Source: Bacteroidales bacterium
GTDB taxonomy: Bacteria > Bacteroidota > Bacteroidia > Bacteroidales > WCHB1-69
Length of the DNA: 64,000 bases
Reading direction: 5' to 3'
Assembly: GCA_017649855.1 (NCBI GenBank)
Contig: JAGCGA010000004.1
Coordinates: forward strand, 1-64,000
Shown: one piece after another, positions 52,401-61,284 of the stretch
Layout: every line of letters starts with the position of its first letter
Position numbering within the stretch: the first letter of the stretch is position 1
Program-made: the position numbers and the translations under genes
The notes under the pieces: generated by a model
What the model saw: the letters and a program-made list of their open reading frames with translations, nothing else
Database searches by the model: none
Told to the model about the DNA's origin: nothing

Positions 52401-55400
52401 AACATCATAGGTCGGGTTGATAGTAATAGCTATTGTATAAACAGCGTGACAAGTATCCGTCGGAGTGAAGGTGTAGGTGACAGGAGCAGTGGTAGCAACG
52501 GAAGTATTAACCGTTTCAGGGTTCCAAGTACCGGCAACACCATTATCAGAAGTAGTAGGCAGGGTTACTTCAGCACCCATACAGTAGGCATCCTCCAAAT
52601 CGAATTCCGGAGTCACTTTCTCTTGCCATACCGCATACAAATCTACCGTGTCACCGGAAACGTTGGTCAGGTTGATGACGGAATCTTTGTCTTGATGAAC
52701 CACAGTGGCAGCAGCTGCATTGATATCCCAACCCAGGAAGCAGTGTTCAGCGTAGGTGAAAGCATTTGCGCTCAACTCATATTTCACATCAAAGTCGAAG
52801 TCTTGTTCAGGCATGGTGCCGGAAGCTCCATCAGCCACCTTGTTGAAGCGCACGGTATAACCGGCAGACTCCCAGATAGCGTAGAGATAGTCGTACGGAT
52901 TGGCCTCGTCGGCAGCCACAGAGTCAGCCTGGGTCTGGAAAGCAGCATCCGCATAGAACAGAGAATCTGTACTGTTAAAATACAAGAAGTTGGGAGCTAT
53001 GGTATCCACGGTTTTGGGTGGCTCAGGAGTAGAAACATTCAGTTTATACCAGCCTAAGAACTTATAGCCCGGACGAGCGTCTGGAATAGGAATAGAGACA
53101 GCCTCATTAATTTGGAGATTCGTATCTTTACGGACAATGGAACTATCCCCATCATTCGTAAACCAGACGATGAAGGTCGGGGTCTCTTTCTCTACCGGAA
53201 CATACTCGGCACGAATCTGAATGGTATAAATAAACTGATCTACAGTTGCATTTGTATCAGGATCATAGTCCGGATTGGTTTCTTTATATGCATCGGCTTT
53301 ACTGATCGTAAACGGGGAACCCGGATAAACAGTTTCTTCGCTATCAATAAAGTCTCCCTCATCATCACTCCAATGTTGGATTACCCAATATTGGAAGACG
53401 CTGTCTTGCGGATTAGGCATACCATTAAAGGAGGTAGGAGCCGGGATAGAGAAAGTGGATACGTTATCATTGAAAAGGTCTTCTTCGGTATGGACCAAAA
53501 TGGTATCGGTTCCTTGTTCATCAATAAACACATAATTGATGTGGATACCCTTGGCACCTTCCAGTTTGGAACGCCATTTGGCATAGAGATCTAACTTCTT
53601 GGTGATCCAGAAACGAGCTTCACCATTATAGCCAATCGCATCGCTATTCCACGGATCGATTACTTCATGGGTTGACGGATCAATGGAATCAGTAATGATA
53701 TTACCCCATTTGTCCATCAGGTCGGTATAGTCCGTTTGATCATAAAGGGTGGTAACAACGGCATCGGAAAGAGGAGTCACATCGGCATTAAAAACTTGGG
53801 TACAAGCCTCATCTTTGTACCATCCCATCAGAGTATAGTCATCGCGCAAACCGGTAGGGATACTCACCTTCTTACCTAAATCGACACGGAATGTCATAGC
53901 CTGATCATCGGTACCCCAATCCAGTGTGGAGTCAACTTGGTTCGTCTCAGGATCCACGGCATTCGGATGCAAGAAGATACGGTATTGCACCTGACGCCAC
54001 TTGGCATATACGGTGATACCTTCCGGCATATTGGTGAAGGTATAGGCTTGCGTACATTGGTCATCCATGTACCATCCCTCGAAAACATATCCTGTATAGG
54101 TGGGTTCGTAATAGTTGGTACCACCTTTATCATAAGAAGTGATATCGGATTCAAAAGGAACACCATTCACTACAAGTAATGTACCTTGATCGGGCGCATT
54201 AGAAATAGGAGCACCGGTACCGCCATTCACATACACACCGTCTTCATACAAGATACTATAAGTGAGACGATTATAGCGGACATACATATTAGCAGTACTG
54301 GAAATAGAACCATAATAACCAGTAGTAGGATCTTTCTCACCTAAATCAGTCCAGTCCGTGCCATTGGTACTATATTGAGCAGCATAATATCCATTATATT
54401 TATCGGAAATATAAAATGTTCCTCCACTTGACGTAACCGTATTGGCTTCCGTGTAACCACCTGCATCATTCTGTTTCATGAAATGAATGGTATTGTTACC
54501 ACTGCCTGTGAAGCCATAGAAAGTCTGGGAAGAAGAGCCGTCGGACAAAATGAAGGCGTCCAAGAAGGTCGTACGGGTACCAGCGCCTACATATTGACCA
54601 TATTGAGTAGTAGTAGTATCATACCACCATCTGTTGGTAGGCCATTCATAACCATTGGATTCCAAGGTGGAACCATAAAGACCTGTCATGGTGGTCTGAG
54701 TTTGCCAACTATTATTTTGACGATATTGGAAAGTCAAGGTTACGAGGTTACGGTCATAATAGACATTCACAACGGATGTGCCTTCTGTCACAATCGTCAC
54801 ATTTTCATCGTAGGTTCTCAAATGGAAGCCTTCATATTGCTTGGCTGTACCGTTCACAATGGCGTATGCATTATTACCCGTTCCTGTTGAAGAAACAGCA
54901 TTAATCTCATCACCCACATTGCCCGTCAAGGAAACAGACTCCGCAAAGTCGTATGTCTTATTTGCATCCGTGGCATTTTTGGCATCGTGCACATTCTGCT
55001 TCCAAATAATGATCGTATAATTTGCTGTCTCATTTTCCGACCACTTGGCATAGACTGTGGTGTTTTCAGTGATAGGCTGTCCAAATACGAACGCAGAACC
55101 CGTAGGATCTCCGTACTGTGTTGCCGGCTCACCGGTATACCAGCCGTCAAAGTGATAACCGAAACGTGCCATTTCAATAGTCGGCTCGGTAGTAACCTGA
55201 CCATTCTCAACGAACTGCGGAGCAATATAGGTAGCACCCTTGCCGTTTTCGTCAAAAATCAACCAATGACCGTATGGCACATCGGCACGCATTTTCACAT
55301 TACCTTTAATTAGAATAGTAGTATCATTAGGATAAACTTTTCCGCTGGTATGGCCTTGGATATTAGACCCACCTTCTTGGACAAGCCATCCCAAGAAATT

Positions 55401-56306
55401 TTGCTCACTGGAGGTCGGGACATATGCTTCACTAATTAAACAGGAATGGTATGTATTATCCTCGCTCACCAGGTAAAGTACCTCTTTAGAACTGATAATG
55501 GTTCCATTTTCATCATAATAGGTCACTTTATATGTTTTGTACAACAGAGGCCACAAATCAATGGAATCTCCATCATGGATATTAACTAAAGAAGGTTTCA
55601 CAAAATCACGGACTTCAGCGATAGACATACCGTCGTCCGCATTAGCTACCGTATAGGTTGAATCCGTGAACCAACCACGGAACTGGACGGTATCGCCCAA
55701 CTGTCCCACACCGGGATCATAGAGGACCGTCTTGTACATATTAGCGTCCAACGTATCCTTTGCCTTCACAAGGATAGTCGTGACACCGCCACCAATCTGG
55801 TGGAAGTTCACTTTCAAACGGGCGCCGGCACCAGTCTCCGTCACAATATACACGGAGAAGCTTCGAGCGGGGAAGGTGATCTTGCCGTTCTCGGCGGCCA
55901 CCGTGGCCACGAACTCGTTGCCGTTGGCACCCTCATGATAGACGTCCATGTACTCACCGTCCACGAAGTTGGGGTCTGCAATGGTGACCATCACCGGCTG
56001 GCCAGCCTGGGGCTGCCAAACCTTGTTGCCATTCTGGATGGTGATGTCATAGGCACCCTTCACCTGCTTGCCTTGTACGGCAGAGCGTTGCACCTGGGTC
56101 ACCGTGACCTGGGCGGCTTGGGGCATCTGACCCGTCACAGAAACGCGCGTAGCGGACACCTGTTTGAAAATCGTACGGTTAGCAACCGCACTCTGATTCT
56201 GCGCCATCAAAGAAGAAAACGTGACTCCGGCTGTCAAAAACAGCACCAAAGCGAAACATTTCAGCATCATTTGACGCAATTTGTTCTGGTAAACTTTTTT
56301 GTTCAT
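49485..56306 (-). CDS. Giant exported InlB-repeat/Ig-like/FISUMP protein
   Basis: A 2273-residue exported protein with a signal peptide ending LMAQ (about residue 36). Residues about 190-1180 hold several InlB B-type (Listeria-Bacteroides) repeats marked by FDGWYTGEP, FEGWYMDDQ, LMGWYKDEA, FLGWYKLNV and closing VYAKW/LYAVW. Ig-like and PKD-like domains with paired Cys follow (about 1190-1850), then MBG-like repeats (KMYDGTPFVV, KMYDGVALTD), an HYR-like segment and a FISUMP domain (about 2070-2260) with CDCWTQTNL, CPDGWYLPT and the closing YSIRCIK. The C-terminus is a short acidic Thr tail, not a T9SS sorting domain. Probably a cell-surface adhesin; the export route past the outer membrane is unclear. 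Confidence 0.87.
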   Translation of the reverse strand: MNKKVYQNKLRQMMLKCFALVLFLTAGVTFSSLMAQNQSAVANRTIFKQVSATRVSVTGQMPQAAQVTVTQVQRSAVQGKQVKGAYDITIQNGNKVWQPQAGQPVMVTIADPNFVDGEYMDVYHEGANGNEFVATVAAENGKITFPARSFSVYIVTETGAGARLKVNFHQIGGGVTTILVKAKDTLDANMYKTVLYDPGVGQLGDTVQFRGWFTDSTYTVANADDGMSIAEVRDFVKPSLVNIHDGDSIDLWPLLYKTYKVTYYDENGTIISSKEVLYLVSEDNTYHSCLISEAYVPTSSEQNFLGWLVQEGGSNIQGHTSGKVYPNDTTILIKGNVKMRADVPYGHWLIFDENGKGATYIAPQFVENGQVTTEPTIEMARFGYHFDGWYTGEPATQYGDPTGSAFVFGQPITENTTVYAKWSENETANYTIIIWKQNVHDAKNATDANKTYDFAESVSLTGNVGDEINAVSSTGTGNNAYAIVNGTAKQYEGFHLRTYDENVTIVTEGTSVVNVYYDRNLVTLTFQYRQNNSWQTQTTMTGLYGSTLESNGYEWPTNRWWYDTTTTQYGQYVGAGTRTTFLDAFILSDGSSSQTFYGFTGSGNNTIHFMKQNDAGGYTEANTVTSSGGTFYISDKYNGYYAAQYSTNGTDWTDLGEKDPTTGYYGSISSTANMYVRYNRLTYSILYEDGVYVNGGTGAPISNAPDQGTLLVVNGVPFESDITSYDKGGTNYYEPTYTGYVFEGWYMDDQCTQAYTFTNMPEGITVYAKWRQVQYRIFLHPNAVDPETNQVDSTLDWGTDDQAMTFRVDLGKKVSIPTGLRDDYTLMGWYKDEACTQVFNADVTPLSDAVVTTLYDQTDYTDLMDKWGNIITDSIDPSTHEVIDPWNSDAIGYNGEARFWITKKLDLYAKWRSKLEGAKGIHINYVFIDEQGTDTILVHTEEDLFNDNVSTFSIPAPTSFNGMPNPQDSVFQYWVIQHWSDDEGDFIDSEETVYPGSPFTISKADAYKETNPDYDPDTNATVDQFIYTIQIRAEYVPVEKETPTFIVWFTNDGDSSIVRKDTNLQINEAVSIPIPDARPGYKFLGWYKLNVSTPEPPKTVDTIAPNFLYFNSTDSLFYADAAFQTQADSVAADEANPYDYLYAIWESAGYTVRFNKVADGASGTMPEQDFDFDVKYELSANAFTYAEHCFLGWDINAAAATVVHQDKDSVINLTNVSGDTVDLYAVWQEKVTPEFDLEDAYCMGAEVTLPTTSDNGVAGTWNPETVNTSVATTAPVTYTFTPTDTCHAVYTIAITINPTYDVADSHTMCQGDTYTWQGHTFGSEAGTFTETETLKTVNDCDSVVTMTVTVNPLPTVTVSDTAACEGFSATLEAVATNVSYQWKNANGNIPGATSATYSTDVEGDYTVVVTDLTTGCVNQTTASVTINPNPALTLVLTDQTCTAKGKIAVTTSETTPYYNYYLNNQPKAQTNALTFTHEDLTAGTYTVKVIDGNKCYVDSTVVLHFDQTEISFDPLSLIACNKYSFDTIPVGAPDTVMYVWNAPVCSATTLVDSLYQTSWATTPQGSIKGRLVNSGTTPATATYTVTPILGDCVLPDVTVSVTVTAQILPEVVLSLNATSPVCADKDTVVATATVANSYATQDYSVNWTWQGEVTAETVTVGTTNLSHVIDIPQVTDSTSYTLKLSYTDGICTAATSTEVVVIPLPTLDITNKTQTITFGESIADVEITNTHSNLAITPSTMPTGFTYDAENQIISATMPPAGTYEFAVEAGGNMAPYCDTLRDTIRIVVNPKPLTIEISCEKMYDGTPFVVTYDNEDCVTVDGLVDGDALTAGTATTYYNNAASYKVGHYTYTPASGLSFAAIEDGDVLVDPAFASTYGLENYDVTYDIALDITLRPITITAHDSTKMYDGVALTDTIYTISGSGLAENDEIASIAQSGSQFCVGTADHTISNALIIKTDDNNENVTDQYDITYVDGTLTVTDYTEFECPDDLTIELNFGQCDTVFEPEIPTIEDIAEGMYTITNNLDELNPLDTGVHVITWMLTDTCHNIMATCDQTVTVVFRECPVAVDADNNTYQSVRIGCDCWTQTNLVSETYGSKVGGGAIEDVMTYNATPYFDDEAANEQTYGHLYTWNAAIKDGADNGYGHIQGICPDGWYLPTKEKYEGLAAYGPEALRADILWADGGGTNTTGFTGLPGGRYVGNILLYRDMTIMDYYWATTTDDAGVASAVEVELTMNCLRVKNVLNTNPNGYSIRCIKERVPETEGTETTEP

Positions 56307-56404
56307 AGATGTTTATATTTAATTATTTAACTTATTATCAAACATTTATGTATGTTCTTACCCCTCAGTCCTTCTACGTAGCATAACATACTACTTACAA
56401 ACTG

Positions 56405-56412
56405 CAAAAATA
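56405..56412 (-). promoter_or_regulatory. -7 promoter box for the giant gene
   Basis: The minus strand reads TATTTTTG followed by CAG, about 99 bases before the ATG. Confidence 0.55.
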
Positions 56413-56754
56413 AAAAACCTTTCGAAACAAAAAATAGGTAAAATTACTTATTTCACTATACACAATTATCCGTTCCAAAGTTATCAACAATATAACATAT
56501 TTAAAATCAATAATCTATATATTTTTCAGAGCACAATAAAGACTAGTTATCAACAATCAATGTTGAAATTTTTCATAGAAAACCCTTCATTTTTTCCGAA
56601 AAAGCAGGCATCGCAAAGAGCAACTGGGAGTAAGAAATGGGATCCATCATAGGCAAAATATTATTTAATGTATATATAATATTATAGTATCTGGGCATTC
56701 TATATGCCCAAACACTCATTATACGGAAAGGGAGGGAAAAAGTTGCAGAGTTCA
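56413..56754. other. AT-rich intergenic stretch
   Basis: No gene is seen. The sequence AGTTATCAACAAT occurs twice, at 56479-56491 and 56545-56557. The rest is AT-rich with no clear hairpin or promoter. Confidence 0.4.
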
Positions 56755-56835
56755 CCTACCCCGCCCTTCGGGAGGTGGGATGTGGCAAAGAACTCTCCTA
56801 CCCCGCCCTTCGGGCACCCCTTCCAGAGGAAGGGG
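56755..56835. repeat. Duplicated CCTACCCCGCCCTTCGGG motif with hairpin
   Basis: An 18-bp motif is present at 56755-56772 and again, identical, at 56797-56814, 42 bases apart. It is followed by the hairpin CCCCTTCC-AGA-GGAAGGGG at 56817-56835. It lies 13 bases beyond the stop of the beta-barrel gene at 56849 and could end that transcript, though no T-run follows. Confidence 0.65.
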
Positions 56836-56848
56836 AAGGGCTCCGCGA

Positions 56849-57472
56849 CTAATATTTGAGGCTCAGGCGGACGCCGGCAAAGTGGTAGAGCACCTTCTGG
56901 ACGCTGTTGGTGGTGTAGGCGGAGTTGTCGGGCTCGCCCTCCACGGGGATGGTGAAGCGGATGTCGGAGTATTGGTTCTTATAGCAGGCGGCAATCTGCA
57001 TGGTCACCTTGTCACGGATCGAGATTTTGATGCCCAGACCGGCCTCGCCGGTGGGACCTGCACAGGTGCCGTGCACCACCCTGTCCATCACCTCCGGCTT
57101 GGAACTGACATACCACTTGAAAGCATAGCCGCCGTTGAGGTAGAAGATCGGGGCGATGCGCGTCTCCATCATATTGACATTCAGGCTGAGGCAGATCGGG
57201 ATGAAGGCGGTATGGCGCCAGAAGTCGAAGCCAGCCGTCAGTCCCATGAAGAAATAGTTGTTGAACTGATAGCCCAGGAACTGGTTCACCGAGATGTTGA
57301 AGTTTTTGTTTCGGACCGTCTTGTTGGGGAGTTCTATGTTACCCAGTCCGGTGGCATAGCCCACGGAGGTCATATAGACAAAGCCTCTCTCCACCTGATG
57401 GTAGGCGCGCTGGGCGGGCAGGTTGGTGATGGCAAGACAGAGGCAAAGTGCGGCAAACAGGATCTTTTTCAT
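56849..57472 (-). CDS. Predicted outer-membrane beta-barrel protein
   Basis: A 207-residue protein with a signal peptide ending LPAQ (about residue 21). It has barrel-like strands (FVYMTSVGYATGLGNIEL, FNISVNQFLGYQFNNYFFMGLTAGFDFW, YLNGGYAFKWYV, GEAGLGIKISIRDKVTMQIAACY) and ends LYHFAGVRLSLKY, with a terminal aromatic typical of outer-membrane proteins. Family not recognised beyond that. It is the last gene of the bamD-recN operon, 14 bases after recN. Confidence 0.7.
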   Translation of the reverse strand: MKKILFAALCLCLAITNLPAQRAYHQVERGFVYMTSVGYATGLGNIELPNKTVRNKNFNISVNQFLGYQFNNYFFMGLTAGFDFWRHTAFIPICLSLNVNMMETRIAPIFYLNGGYAFKWYVSSKPEVMDRVVHGTCAGPTGEAGLGIKISIRDKVTMQIAACYKNQYSDIRFTIPVEGEPDNSAYTTNSVQKVLYHFAGVRLSLKY

Positions 57473-57486
57473 TGTGTATCAGTTTT

Positions 57487-59154
57487 TTATTGTTTCAAAG
57501 ATTGGATTAATTCGCGGGCCGTGACGATGGCGGAGGGGGAGATCTTCTCGCCGCTCAGCATGGTGGCGATGGTCTTCTCGCGCTCCTGGTCGTCGAGCTG
57601 TTGTATCTGGGTGACCGTATCGGACGCGTGCGTCTCCTTATAGACGAGGAGGTGTTGGTTGCCCGAGGCGGCGATCTGTGGCAGGTGGGTGATGGCGATC
57701 ACCTGATGGTTTTGGGCCAGCTGTCGCATCACCGTGGCCACTTTGAGGGCGGTTTCTCCGGAGATGCCGGTGTCGATCTCGTCGAAGATGATGGTGGGCA
57801 GCAGCACGGAGTCGGTGATGATGGACTTCAGGGAGAGCATCAGGCGGGAGATCTCGCCGCCGGAGGCCACCTTGGCGACATCGGCCGCCGGTACGCCCTT
57901 GTTGGCGGAGAAGCGGAAGAGCACCTGGTCGATGCCTTCGTCCGCGGGATGGTCCAGCCGGGAGAGTTCTATCTCGAAGGTGGCATTGGGCATGGCGAGC
58001 AGGGCAAGGCGTTCCGTCATCTCACGGCGCAATGTCGGGATCACCTTCTCGCGGGTCTGGGAGAGCTGCCGCGCTTGGGCGATCAGCTGGTCGTAGAGCT
58101 GTTGCCGTTGCTGTTCCAGCGCCTGGAGCTGTTCCTGGTGGTCGCCACAGGCGGAGAGTTCGGCCTCGAGCCGCTCCTTCAGGGCCAGCAGTTCGTCCAC
58201 GCTGGCCACCTGGTACTTATGTTGCAAGGTATTGAGCAGGTCGAGCCGTTCGTTGAGGCGTTCCAGCTCCTGGGGGTTGACCTCCACCTCCTGCTCCTTG
58301 AGGCTGACATCGTAGGCGATGTCTTCGAGTTCGACGCAGGCCGTGTGGAGGCGTTGTTGCAGTTCCTTGAAGGCCGTTCCGAGGTCGGCGAGCGGCTCTA
58401 TCTCGGAGCGCACGGCGCGCAGTTGTTGCACGACGGCCGACTGTTCGCTCTCCGAGAGGGCGTAGGCAGCCCGGTAGAGGCGGCTCTTGATATCCTCGGC
58501 ATGGGTCAGGATGCGGATTTGCTGTTCCAGCTCCTCCTGCTCACCCGGCTGGAGGGCTGCCTGGTCGAGTTCCTGCACGGTATATTGGCGAAACTCCTGT
58601 TGCAGCGCCTCATCCGTGCACTGTTGCCGGAGTGTGCGGCACTGGCGGTCGGCCTGGCGCCACGCGGTCAGCGTCTGGCGGTACTCGTGGCGCAGCTGCG
58701 CATTGCGCGCATACTGGTCGAGCATACCCAGACGGAACAGAGGGTCGCCCAGCAGGAGAGACTGGTGCTGGGAGTGTATATCTATCAGCCTGGAAGAAAG
58801 CTCTTTGAGCACATTCAGGTTGACGGGCGTATCGTTGATGAAGGCACGCGAGCGGCTATGTTCGTTAATCTCGCGGCGGATGGTGGTGATATCTTGATAG
58901 TCGAGATCCTGTTCTTCGAAGAAGGGTTGCAAGGAGAGGTCTCGGATCTCGAACTGGGCCTCCACGACACATTTCTTCTGTTTGTCGAAGAGCACCTCGG
59001 TGTCGGCGCGGTTGCCGAGCAGCAGGCCGAGGGCGCCCATGAGGATAGACTTGCCCGCGCCCGTCTCGCCGGTGATGACGGTCAGTCCCTCGGAAAAGGA
59101 GATGTCGAGAGACCGTATCAGGGCGTAGTTGGATATTTGGAGCGAGCGGAGCAT
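57487..59154 (-). CDS. recN: DNA repair protein RecN
   Basis: A 555-residue SMC-like ATPase for double-strand break repair. The Walker A motif is GETGAGKSI at 29-37. A central coiled-coil region (about 160-370, rich in Glu, Gln and Leu) follows. The C-terminal head has the ABC signature VASGGEISRLMLSLK near residue 430 and Walker B TIIFDEIDTGISGE near 460. Length is normal. It starts 6 bases after the porD stop. Confidence 0.94.
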   Translation of the reverse strand: MLRSLQISNYALIRSLDISFSEGLTVITGETGAGKSILMGALGLLLGNRADTEVLFDKQKKCVVEAQFEIRDLSLQPFFEEQDLDYQDITTIRREINEHSRSRAFINDTPVNLNVLKELSSRLIDIHSQHQSLLLGDPLFRLGMLDQYARNAQLRHEYRQTLTAWRQADRQCRTLRQQCTDEALQQEFRQYTVQELDQAALQPGEQEELEQQIRILTHAEDIKSRLYRAAYALSESEQSAVVQQLRAVRSEIEPLADLGTAFKELQQRLHTACVELEDIAYDVSLKEQEVEVNPQELERLNERLDLLNTLQHKYQVASVDELLALKERLEAELSACGDHQEQLQALEQQRQQLYDQLIAQARQLSQTREKVIPTLRREMTERLALLAMPNATFEIELSRLDHPADEGIDQVLFRFSANKGVPAADVAKVASGGEISRLMLSLKSIITDSVLLPTIIFDEIDTGISGETALKVATVMRQLAQNHQVIAITHLPQIAASGNQHLLVYKETHASDTVTQIQQLDDQEREKTIATMLSGEKISPSAIVTARELIQSLKQ

Positions 59155-59160
59155 AGCCTT

Positions 59161-60072
59161 CTACCTGGTTGCGTTGATAGCGTCGTAGCGGGAGGAGTTG
59201 GAGGGGTCGATCTGTTTCATGATGTTCACCACCTGGGTCTTCTCGCTGGGAAGTCCATCCTTGAAGATGTTGATGATCTCGTCGGCCTTGGCGGCGCAGA
59301 TGATCTTGATCATGGCGAGGCCAGACTTCTGGGCGTTGACCTGTTGGAGCAGTCGGAGGCTCTCCATGATGACGGCGCGGCCGGCGTCGGGCGTCTCGCT
59401 CATCACATCGAGTCCGAGCCGATGGTATTGGTAGTAGAAGTCGTGGATCTTGCTATAGGTGCTGTTGGTCAGGTTCTCCGTGATCCAGTAGCGGTTGCTC
59501 TGGCCGCTCTCGCCGATGTTCCAGCCTTGTTCGGAGGAGGACTGGCAGAGGTTCACGATCGACTGGCACTTGTTGAGGTAGGGGGCGCCGCCGTTGAGGG
59601 AGAAGGAGTCGAACTCAATGGCCAGGAAGAGGTTGAGGTAGTAGGCGATCAGAGAGGTGAACTGGTTGAGGTTCAGGTTGTCGGAGTACTCCAGCGGGTC
59701 GCCTTCCGCATAGGTGAACTGGATCTTCTTGTCCTGGAAGTTGAGCAGGGTGGTTTTATAGTTGGTCTTATAGACGGGACGTTGGAGCACGATGGTCATG
59801 GTGCCCTTCATCACGTCGCCGGACACCTCGGTCAGGTTGATCTGCAGGGCGCACTCGATGCGCTCGTTGGTCTTGAGGTTATATTGGCACCACTTGCGTT
59901 CCTGGACGAAGGAGTAGAGTTTCTGTTGCAGGTCGCGGTAGCGTTGCTGGTTGGTGGAGCTGCTGATCTGGTTGGCGTTGACCGACACGGAACATTGGAA
60001 GTCCTGGGCGGTGGCCATCAGGCAGGTGGCGACAAGCAGGAGCAGGGCGATAGTTTTTTTCATCTTCATCAT
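59161..60072 (-). CDS. porD: DUF4835 family protein (T9SS protein PorD)
   Basis: A 303-residue exported protein with a signal peptide ending MATAQ (about residue 23). Features fit DUF4835: QDFQCSVSVNANQI right after the cleavage site, FVQERKWCQYN, ECALQINLTEVSGD and YYLNLFLAIEFDSFSLNGG. Databases label the family as type IX secretion protein PorD; its mechanism is not well defined. The coaBC-DUF4835-recN neighbourhood is common in Bacteroidota. It begins 9 bases after coaBC. Confidence 0.85.
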   Translation of the reverse strand: MMKMKKTIALLLLVATCLMATAQDFQCSVSVNANQISSSTNQQRYRDLQQKLYSFVQERKWCQYNLKTNERIECALQINLTEVSGDVMKGTMTIVLQRPVYKTNYKTTLLNFQDKKIQFTYAEGDPLEYSDNLNLNQFTSLIAYYLNLFLAIEFDSFSLNGGAPYLNKCQSIVNLCQSSSEQGWNIGESGQSNRYWITENLTNSTYSKIHDFYYQYHRLGLDVMSETPDAGRAVIMESLRLLQQVNAQKSGLAMIKIICAAKADEIINIFKDGLPSEKTQVVNIMKQIDPSNSSRYDAINATR

Positions 60073-60081
60073 TTGGGTTTG

Positions 60082-61281
60082 TTATAACATGTTACAGACT
60101 ACTTGGAGGATGTCGTGTGCGATATCGGCTTTGCTTTTCAGCTCACTCTCGAAAGTCTGTTCGTCTTTGGTAATCATGAGGACTTTATTGGTAGGTGTTC
60201 CGAATCCGGCGCCTTTATCGCGCAATGAATTGAGAACGATCATGTCGGCATTTTTATTATGCAGTTTTTTGAGGGCGTTTTCGCGTTCGTGTTCGGTCTC
60301 CAGGGCAAAGCCAACGAGGAGTTGGTTCTCGCGTTTCACCTTGCCGATGGAGGCGAGGATATCTTTGGTCTTGGTCAGTTGGAGTTGGAGTTGGTCGTCC
60401 TTCTTCTTGATTTTCTCGGGGGCGGGGTCGGCGGGGGTATAGTCGGCCACGGCGGCGGCCATGATCATGATGTCCTGTTGTGCCTGGACGAGCATGCACT
60501 GTTGGTACATCTCCTCGGCGGTCTCCACATCCACGCGTCGGATGTTGGGGTGTTGGCAATGGAGATGGGTGGGGCCGGTCACGAGGGTCACCTGGGCACC
60601 CATCTCGGCGGCGGTCTCCGCGAGGGCGAAGCCCATCAGTCCGGAGGAGCGGTTGCCGACGAAGCGCACCGGGTCGATAGGCTCGTAGGTGGGGCCGGCG
60701 GTGATCATCACGTTCTTGCCGGACAGGGGCTGGGGTTTCTGCAGATATTGGACCACGTCCTGGTAGATCTCTTCGGGTTCTTGCATCCGGCCGGTGCCGG
60801 CGGTGCCGCAGGCCAGGGAGCCGCTGTTGGGCGAGATGATCATGCAGCCTTTTTGCCGCAGCAGGGTGATGTTCTGCTGCACGGAAGGTTCCTCATACAT
60901 CTTGTCGTTCATGGCCGGAGCGATGAAGACCGGTTTCTGGCAGGCCAGCAGGATGGTGGAGAGCAGGTCGTCGGCGATGCCGTGGGCATACTTGCCGATG
61001 ATATTGGCAGTTGCCGGAGCCACCACCAAGGCATCAGCCCAGTCGGCCAGGGCGATATGCTGCACATCGTAGGGCTTGCTGTGGTCGAAAAGATCCACAT
61101 AGAGCGGGTTCTGCGACAAGGTCTCAATGGTGGTCCTGGTCACAAACTCCATGGCATGGGGCGTAGCCACCACCTTGACCTCATAGCCGTTCTTCTTGAA
61201 GAGGCGGATGAGGGTCATCGTCTTGTAGGCGGCGATGCCTCCCGTGATGCCGATCACAATATGTCCGCGGGCCGTTTCCAT
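60082..61281 (-). CDS. coaBC: Phosphopantothenoylcysteine decarboxylase/phosphopantothenate-cysteine ligase
   Basis: A 399-residue bifunctional CoA-pathway enzyme. The N-terminal flavin-dependent CoaC part (about 1-180) has GITGGIAAYKTMTLIR, the substrate clamp PAMNDKMYEEP and the catalytic Cys region SGSLACGTAGTGRM. The C-terminal CoaB part (about 185-399) has ITAGPTYEPIDPVRFVGNRS and KKKDDQ near 290. Both halves appear complete. Its product is used later by coaD (26312). Confidence 0.94.
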   Translation of the reverse strand: METARGHIVIGITGGIAAYKTMTLIRLFKKNGYEVKVVATPHAMEFVTRTTIETLSQNPLYVDLFDHSKPYDVQHIALADWADALVVAPATANIIGKYAHGIADDLLSTILLACQKPVFIAPAMNDKMYEEPSVQQNITLLRQKGCMIISPNSGSLACGTAGTGRMQEPEEIYQDVVQYLQKPQPLSGKNVMITAGPTYEPIDPVRFVGNRSSGLMGFALAETAAEMGAQVTLVTGPTHLHCQHPNIRRVDVETAEEMYQQCMLVQAQQDIMIMAAAVADYTPADPAPEKIKKKDDQLQLQLTKTKDILASIGKVKRENQLLVGFALETEHERENALKKLHNKNADMIVLNSLRDKGAGFGTPTNKVLMITKDEQTFESELKSKADIAHDILQVVCNML

Positions 61282-61284
61282 CCC

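Noticed and set aside
56413..56754. Replication origin suggested by AT-rich DNA and TTATCAACA sites
   Set aside because: Only two imperfect DnaA-like sites, no dnaA or dnaN, and genes on both sides run in the same direction.
57601..60087. 828-codon plus-strand frame over recN and porD
   Set aside because: It runs opposite two well-supported genes and its composition (Val, Gly, His, Leu-rich) is typical of a shadow frame.
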